In this document: piece by piece, positions 1 to 9,239 of the stretch
Numbering within the stretch: position 1 is the first letter of the stretch
Layout of the letters: each line of letters starts with the position of its first letter
DNA from: Actinoallomurus spadix
Lineage (GTDB): Bacteria; Actinomycetota; Actinomycetes; Streptosporangiales; Streptosporangiaceae
Direction of reading: 5' to 3'
Length of the DNA stretch: 64,000 nt
Assembly (NCBI RefSeq): GCF_024055725.1
Contig: NZ_JAMXMX010000020.1
Coordinates: 62,001-126,000, forward strand
Position numbers and translations under genes: made by a program
The notes under the pieces: model-generated
Databases searched by the model: none
What the model was told of the DNA's origin: nothing
Seen by the model: only the letters and a program-made list of their open reading frames with translations

Positions 1-468
1 CGGTACGACGTCGGTGTGCGGCAGCGGGTCGCGCAGCGCGCGCAGGTACGACGGGCCGAACGCCGACGCGGGGAACAGCTTGACGATGTGGCCGGCCTGG
101 TCCGCCGCGATCGCCTCGCTCGGGGTGAGACAGCCCGCGAGGACCGGCATGCCGAGCCGGGCCGCCTCGGTGACTCCGGGGGCGGCACCGGGCGTGACGA
201 CGAACGCGGCGCCGGCGTCCTGGACGCGGCGGGCGTCGGCCGCGGTGAGCACGGTTCCGGCGCCGAGGGTGATCCCGGGTTCCTCGGCGGCCAGCCGCTC
301 GATGATTCTCACGGCGTCGGTGCTGGTGAGGGACACCTCGATCAACCGGACGCCGGCGTCGGCGAGGACCCGTACCGAGGCGACGCACGCGTCGGGGTCG
401 GTGCCGCGGACGATCGCCAGCAGCCCGTCTCGCCGGAGCAGCGATCGGAATTCGTCGGTGGCTACCAT
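1..468 (-). CDS. KDPG/KDPGal-type aldolase, 3' end cut by window edge
   Basis: This gene encodes a class I aldolase that splits 2-keto-3-deoxy-6-phospho sugar acids into pyruvate and glyceraldehyde 3-phosphate. About 155 residues are visible from an ATG at 468. They include an N-terminal LLAIVRG segment, a GAGTVL motif near the middle, VTPGA, and IVKLFPAS, whose lysine is the family's Schiff-base residue. The protein would be about 205-215 residues, so roughly a quarter lies outside the window. The start overlaps the last 7 bases of the galactonate dehydratase gene. With that neighbour, cleavage of 2-keto-3-deoxy-6-phosphogalactonate (DgoA role) is the natural inference, but the sequence alone does not separate the gluconate from the galactonate enzyme. 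Confidence 0.88.
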   Translation of the reverse strand, partial: MVATDEFRSLLRRDGLLAIVRGTDPDACVASVRVLADAGVRLIEVSLTSTDAVRIIERLAAEEPGITLGAGTVLTAADARRVQDAGAAFVVTPGAAPGVTEAARLGMPVLAGCLTPSEAIAADQAGHIVKLFPASAFGPSYLRALRDPLPHTDVVP

Positions 469-1607
469 GCGGTGAACGCTCCGTCCTTGTCGCGCCAGAT
501 CGGGTTGCGCCAGGCGTGGCCGTGCTTGTCGGCACGCCGGACGCTCGTCTCGTCGATCTCGACGCCGAGGCCGGGACCGGCGGGCAGCGACGCGTAACCG
601 CCGGTGAAGTCGAACGGCCGGCGGTCGGTGACGTAGTCGAGCAGGTCGGCGCCCTGGTTGTAGTGGATGCCGGCGCTCTGCTCCTGGATCAGGAAGTTCG
701 GCGTCGTGAACGCCACCTGCAGGCTCGCCGCCAGCGCGATCGGCCCGAGCGGGCAGTGCGGGGCGAGCAGCACGTCGAAGGTCTCGGCCAGTGCCGCGAT
801 CCGGCGGACCTCGGTGATGCCGCCGGCATGGGATAGATCCGGCTGCGCCACCGCGATACCCGCCTGGAGCGGGCCCAGGAAATCCGACCGCGAGTAGAGC
901 CGCTCCCCGCAGGCGACCGGCACGCTGCTGCTCGCGACGATCTCGGCGAGCCGCCCACCGTGCTCGGGGAGCACGGGTTCCTCGACGAACAGCGGGTGCA
1001 GGGGCTCGAGGGCGACGAGCAACCGCTTGGCGTCGGCGGCGCTGACGCGGCCGTGGAAGTCCAGGGCCATGTCGCGCTCGGGACCGAGTACGGCGCGGAC
1101 CGTCTCCGCACGCTCGATCACCGCCCGGGTGTCGGCGGGCGAGGCCGCGGACGGGAACCGGCCGGAGGCGTTCATCTTGACCGCGGTGAAGCCGTGCTCG
1201 ATCTGTTCCTGGACCGCGTCACGGAGCTCCGCGGGCTCGTCGCCGCCGACCCAGGAGTACAGCCGGACCCGGTCGCGGACATGACCGCCGAGCAGGGCGT
1301 GCACCGGCAGGCCGAGCGACTTGCCGGCGATGTCCCACAGGGCCTGGTCCAGCCCGGCCACCGCGCTGGAGAGCTCCGGGCCGCCGTGATAGAAGCCGCC
1401 CTTGGTCATCACCTGCCAGTGGTCCTGGATGCGCATGGGGTCGCGGCCGACGAGGTACTCCGCGAACAGTTCCACCGCGGTGCGGACGACCTCCGCGCGC
1501 CCCTCGACGACGGGCTCGCCCCAGCCGACGAGACCGTCGTCGGTCTCGACACGGCAGAACAGCCACCGCGGCGGGACGAGGAAGGTCTCGATCCGTTCAA
1601 TCTTCAC
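462..1607 (-). CDS. dgoD: D-galactonate dehydratase (enolase superfamily)
   Basis: Dehydrates D-galactonate to 2-keto-3-deoxygalactonate in the cytoplasm. The 381-residue product matches E. coli DgoD (382 residues) along its whole length as I recall that sequence: PPRWLF near 12, FYHGGPELSSAVAGLDQALWD near 72-92 and LAPHCPLGPIALAA near 281. The expected Mg ligands are visible at D183, E209 and E235, and the acid/base histidines at H185 (DFHGRV) and H284 (APHCP). The start is a GTG that overlaps the end of the GntR gene by 11 bases, and its own end overlaps the aldolase start by 7 bases. Both overlaps point to coupled translation in one operon. A related sugar-acid dehydratase specificity is possible, but close agreement with DgoD makes galactonate most likely. 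Confidence 0.9.
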   Translation of the reverse strand: MKIERIETFLVPPRWLFCRVETDDGLVGWGEPVVEGRAEVVRTAVELFAEYLVGRDPMRIQDHWQVMTKGGFYHGGPELSSAVAGLDQALWDIAGKSLGLPVHALLGGHVRDRVRLYSWVGGDEPAELRDAVQEQIEHGFTAVKMNASGRFPSAASPADTRAVIERAETVRAVLGPERDMALDFHGRVSAADAKRLLVALEPLHPLFVEEPVLPEHGGRLAEIVASSSVPVACGERLYSRSDFLGPLQAGIAVAQPDLSHAGGITEVRRIAALAETFDVLLAPHCPLGPIALAASLQVAFTTPNFLIQEQSAGIHYNQGADLLDYVTDRRPFDFTGGYASLPAGPGLGVEIDETSVRRADKHGHAWRNPIWRDKDGAFTAW

Positions 1608-2376
1608 GCGGCACCCTCCCGTGCTGTCGTGATGCCGCGGCCCGCCGCGAGTCGACCCGCGCCTTGGTCAGCAGGTCCCGTACGGCCCGTTCGGCCGCGA
1701 CGGGATCACCGTCGCGAACCGCCTCCAGCACTGCCGAGTGGCTGGGGATCGCGTCGTCGATGTGGCCGGCCGCGTGCACGATCTGGTCACGTCGTGCGAG
1801 GCCGACCTCCAGCACGATCTCCATTTGTTCCAGTAGTTCGTTCTGCGCCGCGACCAGCAGCGCGCGGTGGAAGGCCAGGTCCGCGGAGACCGCCTGCTCG
1901 GGGCCGTCGGCGGCCACCATCGCGCTCAGCGCGCGCTCCAGCCGTTCGAGGTCGGCGCCGGTGCGGCGTTCGGCCGCGAGCCGTGCCGCCGCCGGCTCGA
2001 TGATCTCGCGCACCTCGTCGAGCTGAGCCAGGAACCGGTGGTCGACGCCGTCGGCGAACCGCCACCGGATGACGTCCGCGTCCAGCATGTGCCAGTGGGC
2101 GCGCGGCTGGACGAACGTGCCCCGCTTCTGCCGCGCGTACACGAGTCCCTTTGCGCCCAGCACTTTCAACGCCTCCCGCACCGCCGTCAGGCTGATGTCG
2201 AGCTCCTCCTCGAGCGCGTTGACGTTGATGGTGGCGCCTTCGGGCAACTCGCCGCTCACGATGCGATGGCCGATGATCTCGACGACCTCGGCGTGCACTC
2301 CGCGACGCCGGCTCATCGCGGCGCGGGTCGATGACCCGCCATCCGGCTCGGGTGCCGGTTCGACCCGGGCGTTCAT
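1597..2376 (-). CDS. GntR/FadR-family transcriptional regulator of the operon
   Basis: A 259-residue DNA-binding repressor. An N-terminal winged helix-turn-helix (about 25-95, with LPEGATINVNALEEELDI, then AVREALKVLGAKGLV and RGTFVQP) is followed by an FCD ligand domain (about 105-245) with a D..H pattern (DLAFHRALL) and a second histidine (PSHSAVLEAV), the usual metal/ligand pocket of this subfamily. The ATG at 2376 overlaps the short-chain dehydrogenase stop as ATGA, which decides the start. A second ATG 20 codons in is possible. Lying between dgoD and the dehydrogenase, it is probably a DgoR-like repressor released by a sugar acid or its keto-deoxy product. That is inference from position. 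Confidence 0.87.
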   Translation of the reverse strand: MNARVEPAPEPDGGSSTRAAMSRRRGVHAEVVEIIGHRIVSGELPEGATINVNALEEELDISLTAVREALKVLGAKGLVYARQKRGTFVQPRAHWHMLDADVIRWRFADGVDHRFLAQLDEVREIIEPAAARLAAERRTGADLERLERALSAMVAADGPEQAVSADLAFHRALLVAAQNELLEQMEIVLEVGLARRDQIVHAAGHIDDAIPSHSAVLEAVRDGDPVAAERAVRDLLTKARVDSRRAAASRQHGRVPRED

Positions 2377-3128
2377 GCGGAGTCCTTCACGATGCTCCAC
2401 CCGCCGTCGACGGTCAGGGTGGCACCGGTGACGAAGGAGGCCCGGGTGGACGCCAGGAACCCGATCGCCTCGGCGACCTCCTCGGGCCGCCCGAACCGGC
2501 GAAGGACGGTGGCCTCGACGCTCGCCTGGCGGTCCGGTTCGGAGACCCGGTCCCAGGCCTGGGTCAGGATCGGACCGGGCACTACGCAGTTGACCCGCAC
2601 CTCGGGTCCGTACTCGACCGCGAGCTGCCGGGTGAGCGCGGTGAGCCCGCCCTTGGCCGCCGCGTAGGCGGGGTGCCCGGGCAGGCCGACGACGGCGTGC
2701 ACCGACGAGATGACGACGACATTGCCGCGCCGCTCGCGCAGGTACGGCAGGCAGGCCCGGACGCCGAGGAAGGTGCCGGTCAGATTCACGGCGAGCTGCC
2801 GGTCCCACGACGCCAGGCTCATCCGGTCGGCGGGCGCCACCTCGACGGTGACCGCGTTGCTGACCAGGACGTCGAGACCGCCGAATCGGCCGGCCGCGAG
2901 GTCGGCGACCCGCTGCCAGTCGGTCTCCGAGGCCACGTCGGCGGAGAGGTAGGCGGCGGTGCCGCCGGCGGCGGCGATCTCGGCGGCGACCTGTTCACCG
3001 CGCGGATCGATGTCGCACACCAGCACGGCCGCACCCCGCGCGGCGACGTGCCGGGCGGCCGCTGCTCCGATACCGGCGGCCGCGCCGGTCACGGCGACGA
3101 CGCGCCGGTCGAAATCCGAAGCTGTCAC
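2373..3128 (-). CDS. Short-chain dehydrogenase/reductase (sugar oxidation)
   Basis: A 251-residue classical SDR. The NAD(P)-binding TGAAAGIG motif is near residue 14, D39-I-D at the end of beta 2 favours NAD+, the catalytic serine is in ISSVHAV and the YAAAK tyrosine/lysine pair is near 156. It ends with the typical GATLTVDGGW segment. It starts with a GTG that overlaps the DUF4380 stop (GTGA) and ends in an ATGA overlap with the regulator. In this operon it most likely oxidises the imported aldose or an intermediate to the lactone or keto form ahead of DgoD, but the substrate cannot be read from the sequence. Confidence 0.86.
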   Translation of the reverse strand: MTASDFDRRVVAVTGAAAGIGAAAARHVAARGAAVLVCDIDPRGEQVAAEIAAAGGTAAYLSADVASETDWQRVADLAAGRFGGLDVLVSNAVTVEVAPADRMSLASWDRQLAVNLTGTFLGVRACLPYLRERRGNVVVISSVHAVVGLPGHPAYAAAKGGLTALTRQLAVEYGPEVRVNCVVPGPILTQAWDRVSEPDRQASVEATVLRRFGRPEEVAEAIGFLASTRASFVTGATLTVDGGWSIVKDSA

Positions 3129-4423
3129 GATGAGGTACTCCCAGAGTCTCGCAGCATCGGCATGATCATCGCAGTATCGAGTGCCGGCGCGGGGCCGTGC
3201 GGACGCACCACCCGGAGCTCGACGGCGTGCGCTCCGGGCGGGCCCGCGAGGCGCACGTCGAGCGGCAGCCCACCACCGGCCCGGGCGGTCGCGACGGGCC
3301 GCTCGGCGAGCGGCCGGCCGTCGGCGCCGAGGAGCCGGCAGACCACCTCACCGTCGATGAACGTGGCGAAGTCACCGGTGAGCCGCAGGCCGCCGGCGGT
3401 GTCCTCCGCGGTGAGGTCGCGCAGCACGACGCCGGCCGGGCGGACGCGGCGCGGCGTACCGGCGCTGCGGCACACCGACAGCCGTACGGTCAGCTCGGTG
3501 TGCTCGCCGGGCGCGAGGTCCGCGAGCCGGCCCACCACCTCGCTCTCCAGGATCCGGGCGGTGGGCCGCAGGCCGCCGAGCGACTCGATGCCCCGCTCCT
3601 GCGGGCACTCCAGCCACACCTCGGCGCGCGCCCCCTCGTCGGGGTACAGCCCGGCCGGGTCGACGGCGAAGTGCTGGGTGACGGTGTACCCGCCGCTGAC
3701 CGTGGCGAGCCAGCCGGACGCTCCGGGCAGCGCCAGCTTCCCGACCACGTCCTGACCGGCGACGCGGGCGACACCGGCGTCGACCGTCCACGCCGGCAGG
3801 CCGGTGCCCGCGAGCAGCCCGCGGACCGGTACCGCACTGTCGTCGACCCCGGCGAACCAGCCGTCTCCGGCACCGGCCTCCGGTCCCGGCAGTTGGAGCA
3901 CGTTCCACGGCGCCCAGCGCACCCGGCGACCCCCGGTGTTGATCAGCCGGTGGGTGACCGTGACCGTGCTGGTGCCGGTCTCGACGTCGACCTCGCGTAC
4001 GACGGTCAGCCCGCTGCGCTGATCGGCGCCGCTGGTCATGGTGAGCCGGACGCGCCCGGCGTCCTCGGCGACCGTCCAGGCGTAGGGCCCCGAGTCCAGG
4101 ACGGGGTCGGGCGGGCCGGCCCACTGCCCGGGGCCGTCCCAGCCCTGCGGGGCCGGCCAGGTCTTGTCGCCGCCGTAGTTGCGCCAGGTGGCCATCGTGC
4201 CGTCGGGCTCCGGGCCGTGGTCGGGGCGGCGGTGCAGGCGTTCGTCGAGCAGTGCGTCGTTGCGGTAGAGCGTCTCGTGGCCGGCGAGGCGGAACGCGAG
4301 GACGCGTCCGCCCAGCGCGGGCACCGCGCCGACCTCGATCGCTCCGGCCCGCAGCCAGACGACCTCGTCGGGCCCGGACGCGTCGACGGTGACCTCGACG
4401 GGCCCGGATGGAACGTCAGTCAT
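3125..4423 (-). CDS. DUF4380 (galactose-mutarotase-like) protein
   Basis: A 432-residue protein of the DUF4380 type, whose beta-sandwich resembles galactose mutarotase and other carbohydrate-acting folds. Visible are an N-terminal mutarotase-like stretch (VGAVPALGGRVLAFRLAG), a conserved WRNYGGDKTWPAPQ segment near residue 80 and WAPWNVLQLP near 165. There is no signal peptide, so it acts in the cytoplasm. It overlaps the dehydrogenases on both sides (8 and 4 bases). A role in sugar anomerisation or binding is plausible from fold and context, but no reaction is established for the family that I know of. Confidence 0.75.
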   Translation of the reverse strand: MTDVPSGPVEVTVDASGPDEVVWLRAGAIEVGAVPALGGRVLAFRLAGHETLYRNDALLDERLHRRPDHGPEPDGTMATWRNYGGDKTWPAPQGWDGPGQWAGPPDPVLDSGPYAWTVAEDAGRVRLTMTSGADQRSGLTVVREVDVETGTSTVTVTHRLINTGGRRVRWAPWNVLQLPGPEAGAGDGWFAGVDDSAVPVRGLLAGTGLPAWTVDAGVARVAGQDVVGKLALPGASGWLATVSGGYTVTQHFAVDPAGLYPDEGARAEVWLECPQERGIESLGGLRPTARILESEVVGRLADLAPGEHTELTVRLSVCRSAGTPRRVRPAGVVLRDLTAEDTAGGLRLTGDFATFIDGEVVCRLLGADGRPLAERPVATARAGGGLPLDVRLAGPPGAHAVELRVVRPHGPAPALDTAMIMPMLRDSGSTSS

Positions 4424-5495
4424 GAGCCTGGTATCCCGGGATCAGCACGACCTTGCCGCGGCTCTCACCCGCCGCGAGCCGGTACGCGTCGTCGGCCCGG
4501 TCGAGGTCGAACCGGTCGCTGACGACGGCCTCCGGGCGCAGGCCCCAGCGCACCAGGTCGGAGGTGATCCGCTCCATCCCCTGCACCGAGGTGACCCACG
4601 AGGCGTACAGCGTGAGCTGCTTGTGCAGCAGGGCGTCGGACACCTCGGTCTCCAGCGTCCCGCCCTCGCCGACCAGCGACACCCGGCCCCACTCGGCCGC
4701 CGACTCGATCGCGGTGCTGCGACCGGCCCGGCTGCCCGAACAGTCGATGACGGCCTGGGCGCCGACTCCCGAGGTCGCCTGGGCCACCGCCTCGGCGGCG
4801 TCGTCCGGGTGGACGGTCGCGTCGAACAGGTCGAGGCCGTCGGCCCAGCCGCGACGGACGGCGCTGGGCTCGATGCCGATGACCCGCCGCGCGCCCATGC
4901 CCCGGGCGATCATCGCCGCGGCCAGGCCGACCGGGCCGAGACCCACCACGACCACGTCGTCGGCGCCGGTGACGCCCAGGCGGTGCAGCCCCTCGTACGC
5001 GGTGCCGAAGCCACAGGCGATCAGCGCGCCGTCGACGAACGACAGCTCGTCCGGGAGCGCGATCGCGGTGCGCTCGTCCACGAGGATGTAGTCGGCGTGG
5101 CCGCCGTCGCGCTGCCAGCCGTACGCCGCGCGCGTCGATCCGGTGCAGCTGATCATCCAGCCGCCCCGGCAGTTGTGGCACACCCCGCACCCGACGATGT
5201 GGTACGCCAGGATCCGGTCGCCGGCGCCGAAGCGCCGTGTCTGCGGGCCGGCGGCGACGACGGTCCCGGCCGGCTCATGCCCGGCGACCACGCCGCGGTA
5301 CGCCGCGCCCTCTTCACCGCGATGGCCCTTGTAGCCGCGGTAGATGTAGCCGATGTCGCTGCCGCAGATGCCGGACGCGCCGACTCGTACCAGCAGCTCG
5401 CCCGGGCCCGGCTCGGGGACCTCGACGTCGCGGACGACCGCGGTGGAGTCGCCGGGCAGGTGGACGCCGCGCATGCGCTGCGGAATATCGGACAC
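4416..5495 (-). CDS. Zinc-binding alcohol dehydrogenase (sugar dehydrogenase-like)
   Basis: A medium-chain dehydrogenase of about 359 residues. The catalytic zinc site is visible as GICGSDIGY (Cys) and AGHEPAGTV (His-Glu). The structural zinc site is a four-cysteine cluster, CGVCHNCRGGWMISC. A GLGPVGLAAAM Rossmann motif follows at mid-protein. I favour a GTG at 5495 because a GAAGG ribosome site lies 7 bases before it; a GTG two codons upstream (5501) sits too close. The gene is separated from the permease by about 40 bases and overlaps DUF4380 by 8. It probably oxidises a sugar, polyol or sugar acid fed by the transporter. Threonine/sorbitol-dehydrogenase-like specificity is equally possible. 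Confidence 0.86.
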   Translation of the reverse strand: MSDIPQRMRGVHLPGDSTAVVRDVEVPEPGPGELLVRVGASGICGSDIGYIYRGYKGHRGEEGAAYRGVVAGHEPAGTVVAAGPQTRRFGAGDRILAYHIVGCGVCHNCRGGWMISCTGSTRAAYGWQRDGGHADYILVDERTAIALPDELSFVDGALIACGFGTAYEGLHRLGVTGADDVVVVGLGPVGLAAAMIARGMGARRVIGIEPSAVRRGWADGLDLFDATVHPDDAAEAVAQATSGVGAQAVIDCSGSRAGRSTAIESAAEWGRVSLVGEGGTLETEVSDALLHKQLTLYASWVTSVQGMERITSDLVRWGLRPEAVVSDRFDLDRADDAYRLAAGESRGKVVLIPGYQAHD

Positions 5496-5538
5496 GATCA
5501 CACCTTCATGTCAGTGGCGATGTCGATGGTGGTTGTCT

Positions 5539-6546
5539 TCAGGAGGTCAGCCGGTTGCGGCGGCCGAGCAGGACGTTGACGAGGACGGCGAGCACGATGA
5601 TGACGCCGCGTACCACGTCCTGGAGGAACTGGTTGACGCCGAGCAGGACCAGGCCGTTGCCGATCAGCGTGATGAAGATGACGCCCAGAGCGGTGGCCAG
5701 GATCGACCCCGAACCACCGGCCAGCGCGGTGCCGCCGATGACGACCGCGGCGATGACGTCGAACTCCAGGCCCATCGCCGACCCGCCGTTGCCCGAGCCG
5801 AGGCGGGCGGCGAGCAGCACACCGGTGATGGCGGCGAGGAGACCGTTCACGGCGAACAGCGAGATCCGGATCCGCTTCACCGGGATGCCGGCGAGTTCGG
5901 CGGCGCGGGGGTTGCCGCCCAGCGCGTAGACCGCCCGGCCGTACGGCGTCTTCAAGGCGATGACGAGGAAGACGACCAGGAGCAGGATCATCACCACGGC
6001 GGGGGTCGGCACGCCGGCCACCGATCCGGCCAGGAAGTCGAAGAACCCCGAGTCCGGTAGTGGAACCGGCAGCGCGTTGCTGATGAACTGGGCGAGACCG
6101 CGCAGGGCGCTGTAGACGCCCAGCGTGGCGATGAAGGACGGCACGTTGAACCGTGCCCGCAGGTAGCCGGCGAACGCGCCGATCGCGGCGCCGATCAGCA
6201 GCGTCACGATGACGGCCAGCGGTACCCCGAGCCCCCAGCTCGTGGCTCCCTTGGCCACCATGACCGACCCGAACGCCACCGCCGGGCCGATCGAGATGTC
6301 GATGTCACCGGCGATGATGACCAGGGTCATGCCCCAGGCGGCGATGCCGATCTGCGCGGCGTCGCGCAGGATGCCCAGTTGGTTGCCGCTGGTGAGGAAG
6401 CCGCCCGCCTTGGCGCCCAGCACGATGTACAGCACGATGATGGCGGCGAGCAGGCCGAGCTCGTTGACGCCTCGGCTGAGGCTCAGCCGGCGTACGTGCC
6501 GTTGCACCTCGGCGGGTGTCGTCTGCGTCTGCGCGGTCGAACTCAC
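5539..6546 (-). CDS. Sugar ABC transporter permease (RbsC/YtfT type)
   Basis: A 335-residue integral membrane protein with about nine hydrophobic segments. The family hallmark ITLAGDIDISIG-like segment reads IIAGDIDISIG, and the cytoplasmic loop GGNPRAAELAGIPV contacts the ATPase. The true start is a GTG at 6546 overlapping the ATPase stop (GTGA). The longer open frame upstream is a shadow of the ATPase gene. It forms the membrane channel of a carbohydrate uptake system of the CUT2 type together with the next two genes, bringing in a monosaccharide for the catabolic enzymes of the operon. Confidence 0.9.
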   Translation of the reverse strand: MSSTAQTQTTPAEVQRHVRRLSLSRGVNELGLLAAIIVLYIVLGAKAGGFLTSGNQLGILRDAAQIGIAAWGMTLVIIAGDIDISIGPAVAFGSVMVAKGATSWGLGVPLAVIVTLLIGAAIGAFAGYLRARFNVPSFIATLGVYSALRGLAQFISNALPVPLPDSGFFDFLAGSVAGVPTPAVVMILLLVVFLVIALKTPYGRAVYALGGNPRAAELAGIPVKRIRISLFAVNGLLAAITGVLLAARLGSGNGGSAMGLEFDVIAAVVIGGTALAGGSGSILATALGVIFITLIGNGLVLLGVNQFLQDVVRGVIIVLAVLVNVLLGRRNRLTS

Positions 6547-8138
6547 TGTGACTCCCCGGTGGTGGACGCGGCCGCGCTCCCGGTTCCGTCTGCCAGGGTG
6601 GCGGCGAAGATTGCCGATTCGGTGATGTCGGCGCCGGTCAGCTCCGCGGCGATCGCACCGTCGCGCAGTACGACGACGCGGCTGCAGACCAGCGGCAGTT
6701 CCTCGAGCTCGTTCGAGACGAACACGATGCTGACGCCGTCGTCGGCCAGTTTCCGCACCAGTTCGTAGATCTGGGCCTTGGCCTGTACGTCGACGCCGCG
6801 GGTCGGCTCGTCGAGCAGCAGGATCCGGCTGCCGCGGTGCAGCCACCGGGCGATCACGGCCTTCTGCTGGTTGCCGCCCGACAGCGCACCGACCGGTACG
6901 CCGACGTCGGGGGTGCGGACCGACAGCGCGGAGACCAGCTTCGCGGCCGCCGCCCGCTGACGCCTGCCGGACAGTAGCGGTCCCCGGCGAACCGAGCTGC
7001 GGTCGGCGAGAACGATGTTCTCGTCGACGCCGAGCAGCGGGACGATGCCGTCGGTCTTGCGTTCCTCCGGGGTGAACCCGACCCCGCGCCGGATCATGTC
7101 CCGGACCGACCAGCGGCGTAGCCGTTCGCCGAAGACCGTGAGGGTGCCGGACGCGGGCGGCTGGAGGCCGGCGATGGACCGGAGCAGCTCACTGCGGCCC
7201 GATCCCAGTACGCCGGCGATGCCGAGGATCTCACCCTCGTGCAGGTCGAAGGTGGCCTCGCGCACCTTCGGCGGCACCGCGAGTTCGCGGACCGACAGCA
7301 CGACGGGCCGGTCCGTCGCCGGCGCGGACGTGCGGCGGGCCGTCGCCTCGGTGGCGCTCGCGGCGTCGCCGAGCATCAGTGACACGATGTCGTCGCTGCT
7401 GGCGCCCTTGGTGCCGACGGTCTCGACGAGACGGCCGTCGCGCATGACCGAGGCGGTGTCCGCGATCTGCCTGATCTCGTTCAGCCGGTGGCTGACGTAG
7501 ATGATGGCCACGCCCGTCGCGGCGATCCGGGTCACCGCCTGCAGCACCACGTCGACCGCGGCGGCGGCCAGCGAACTGGTCGGCTCGTCGAGGATCAGCA
7601 GCTTCGGCGATCCGCGGAGAGCCCGGGCGATCTCCACCATCTGCTGTTCGGCCACGGGCAGCGCGCCTACGGGTGTGCCCGGGTCGACCCGTACGCCGAG
7701 TTCGGCCAGCGCGGCGTCCGCGGCGTCCTTCATGTGCGCGGTCCGCACGAGACCGCCACGGCCGGTGGGCAGCGCGCCGAGGTGGTAGTTCTCGGCGACG
7801 CTGAGCTGCGGGATGAGGCTGAGCTCCTGGTACACGGTGGCGACGCCGAGCTGGCTCGCTTCGCGGCTGCCGCCGCCGGTGAGCGCCGTACCGGCGATCT
7901 CGACCGTGCCCTCGTCGGCCTTCTCGACCCCGGACAGGAGCCGGATCAGCGTCGACTTGCCGGCGCCGTTCTTGCCGAGCAGCGCGCGCACCTCACCGGG
8001 GTGCACCTCGAAGTCGACGTGATCGAGCGCGAGGACACCGGGGTACCGGCGGACCGCCCCCCGGGTCCGGGCCACCGGGTCGGAGCCGCGCTCCGACCCG
8101 GCGCCCCGGGCCACAGGCCGGTCGTTGTTCGACGCCAT
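6543..8138 (-). CDS. Sugar ABC transporter ATP-binding protein (two ATPase domains)
   Basis: A 531-residue RbsA/MglA-type protein with two nucleotide-binding domains. Domain 1 has Walker A GKNGAGKST (about 60), Walker B LLILDEPTSSL and switch VSHR. Domain 2 has a degenerate Walker A (GVLGSGRSELLRS) but a good signature SGGNQQKAVIARWL and LLDEPTRGVD. This asymmetry is normal for CUT2 importers. The start ATG at 8138 lies two bases after the binding-protein stop; a longer frame begins inside that gene. It drives transport through the adjacent permease. Confidence 0.9.
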   Translation of the reverse strand: MASNNDRPVARGAGSERGSDPVARTRGAVRRYPGVLALDHVDFEVHPGEVRALLGKNGAGKSTLIRLLSGVEKADEGTVEIAGTALTGGGSREASQLGVATVYQELSLIPQLSVAENYHLGALPTGRGGLVRTAHMKDAADAALAELGVRVDPGTPVGALPVAEQQMVEIARALRGSPKLLILDEPTSSLAAAAVDVVLQAVTRIAATGVAIIYVSHRLNEIRQIADTASVMRDGRLVETVGTKGASSDDIVSLMLGDAASATEATARRTSAPATDRPVVLSVRELAVPPKVREATFDLHEGEILGIAGVLGSGRSELLRSIAGLQPPASGTLTVFGERLRRWSVRDMIRRGVGFTPEERKTDGIVPLLGVDENIVLADRSSVRRGPLLSGRRQRAAAAKLVSALSVRTPDVGVPVGALSGGNQQKAVIARWLHRGSRILLLDEPTRGVDVQAKAQIYELVRKLADDGVSIVFVSNELEELPLVCSRVVVLRDGAIAAELTGADITESAIFAATLADGTGSAAASTTGESQ

Positions 8139-8140
8139 GG

Positions 8141-9175
8141 TTACGGCAGTCCGTCCGAGTGCGCCGTCAGCCACTGCTGTACGGCCGGCTTGTCGTCCGC
8201 GGTGTACCCGGTGATCGGGTCGTCCACGGTCTTGCCCAGCGATTTGTCGCCTTCGAGGACCCGCTGGACCTGTTCCCAGGCCAGCTTGCCGGTGACCTTG
8301 CCGGAGATGTCGGTGATGCTCTTGATCACCTTGCCGTCCGCGAGCGCGTTGGCGATGTCGGTGGTCATGTCGCTGCCGAAGACGACGACCTTCCCGGCCT
8401 TGTTCGCCGACTGGATCGCCTTGAAGGCGCCGTAGGTGGCCCCGCCGGACTCACCGTAGAACGCGTCGAGGTCCGGGTGGGCCTGCATCTGGTTGGTCGC
8501 CACGCTGACGGACTTGTCCTCGGTGGTACCGGCCTGGTTCGACACGAGCCGGTAGCCGGGCACCTTGGCCTTCAGCGCGGCTTCGAAGCCCTGCCGGCGC
8601 AGCGTGCAGACCTGGACGAACTCGCAGTTGACGACGGCGATCTTGGGGTGCGTGATCCCGGCCTTCAGGAAGTACTTGGCCGCCGCTTCGCCGGTGTTCC
8701 TGCCGAAGGCGACCGGGTCGCCCTGGACGTAGGCCGACACGTACTTGCTGATGTCGGCCTGGTCGATGCAGGTGTTGTAACAGATGACCGGGATGCCGGC
8801 CTTCGCCGCGGATCGGATGGCCGGGACCGAGCCGGTCTGGGAACTGGCCGAGATGATCAGCGCATCCACGCGGGAACTGACCAGCGTGGAGACGAACGAC
8901 GCCTCCTTGGACGCGTCGTCGCCGGGGTTGCTCTCGATGAGCTTGAGCTTGGCGCCGGAGGCCGAGGCGGCGGACTTGAAACCGGCCTTGACCCCGCCGT
9001 AGAAGCCCTGCGAGTCGAGGAACACCGCGCCGACGCGCAGCGACTTGCCCTTCACCGACCCGCTGGAACCGGAGGAACCGCCGCTCGCCGTGCCACTGCT
9101 GCACGCCGAGACGCCGAGTACAAGTGTGGCGGCGGCCGCGACAAGCGCGGCCAAGCGCCGGGGACGTCTTTCCAA
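8141..9175 (-). CDS. Sugar-binding lipoprotein of ABC transporter
   Basis: A 344-residue periplasmic-binding-protein type 1 lipoprotein (ribose/galactose family). The start is a TTG at 9175 preceded at 5 bases by GGAGG; a frame open to 9271 has no better start. A basic N-terminus and hydrophobic stretch end in the lipobox VSAC, then a Gly/Ser linker. The mature part has LRVGAVFLDSQGFYGGVKAGF and a DALIISASS segment. Cysteine pairs (YNTCID, NCEFVQVC) suggest disulfides. It is the first gene of the operon, as usual for CUT2 systems, and determines substrate choice. The sugar is not readable, but the downstream genes suggest galactose, galactonate precursor or a related sugar. Confidence 0.9.
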   Translation of the reverse strand: MERRPRRLAALVAAAATLVLGVSACSSGTASGGSSGSSGSVKGKSLRVGAVFLDSQGFYGGVKAGFKSAASASGAKLKLIESNPGDDASKEASFVSTLVSSRVDALIISASSQTGSVPAIRSAAKAGIPVICYNTCIDQADISKYVSAYVQGDPVAFGRNTGEAAAKYFLKAGITHPKIAVVNCEFVQVCTLRRQGFEAALKAKVPGYRLVSNQAGTTEDKSVSVATNQMQAHPDLDAFYGESGGATYGAFKAIQSANKAGKVVVFGSDMTTDIANALADGKVIKSITDISGKVTGKLAWEQVQRVLEGDKSLGKTVDDPITGYTADDKPAVQQWLTAHSDGLP

Positions 9176-9239
9176 CCCAACCTCCAACACACGACGGAGC
9201 CCATCGGCCTGCCGACCACCTCGAACGAGGAGGTCATCA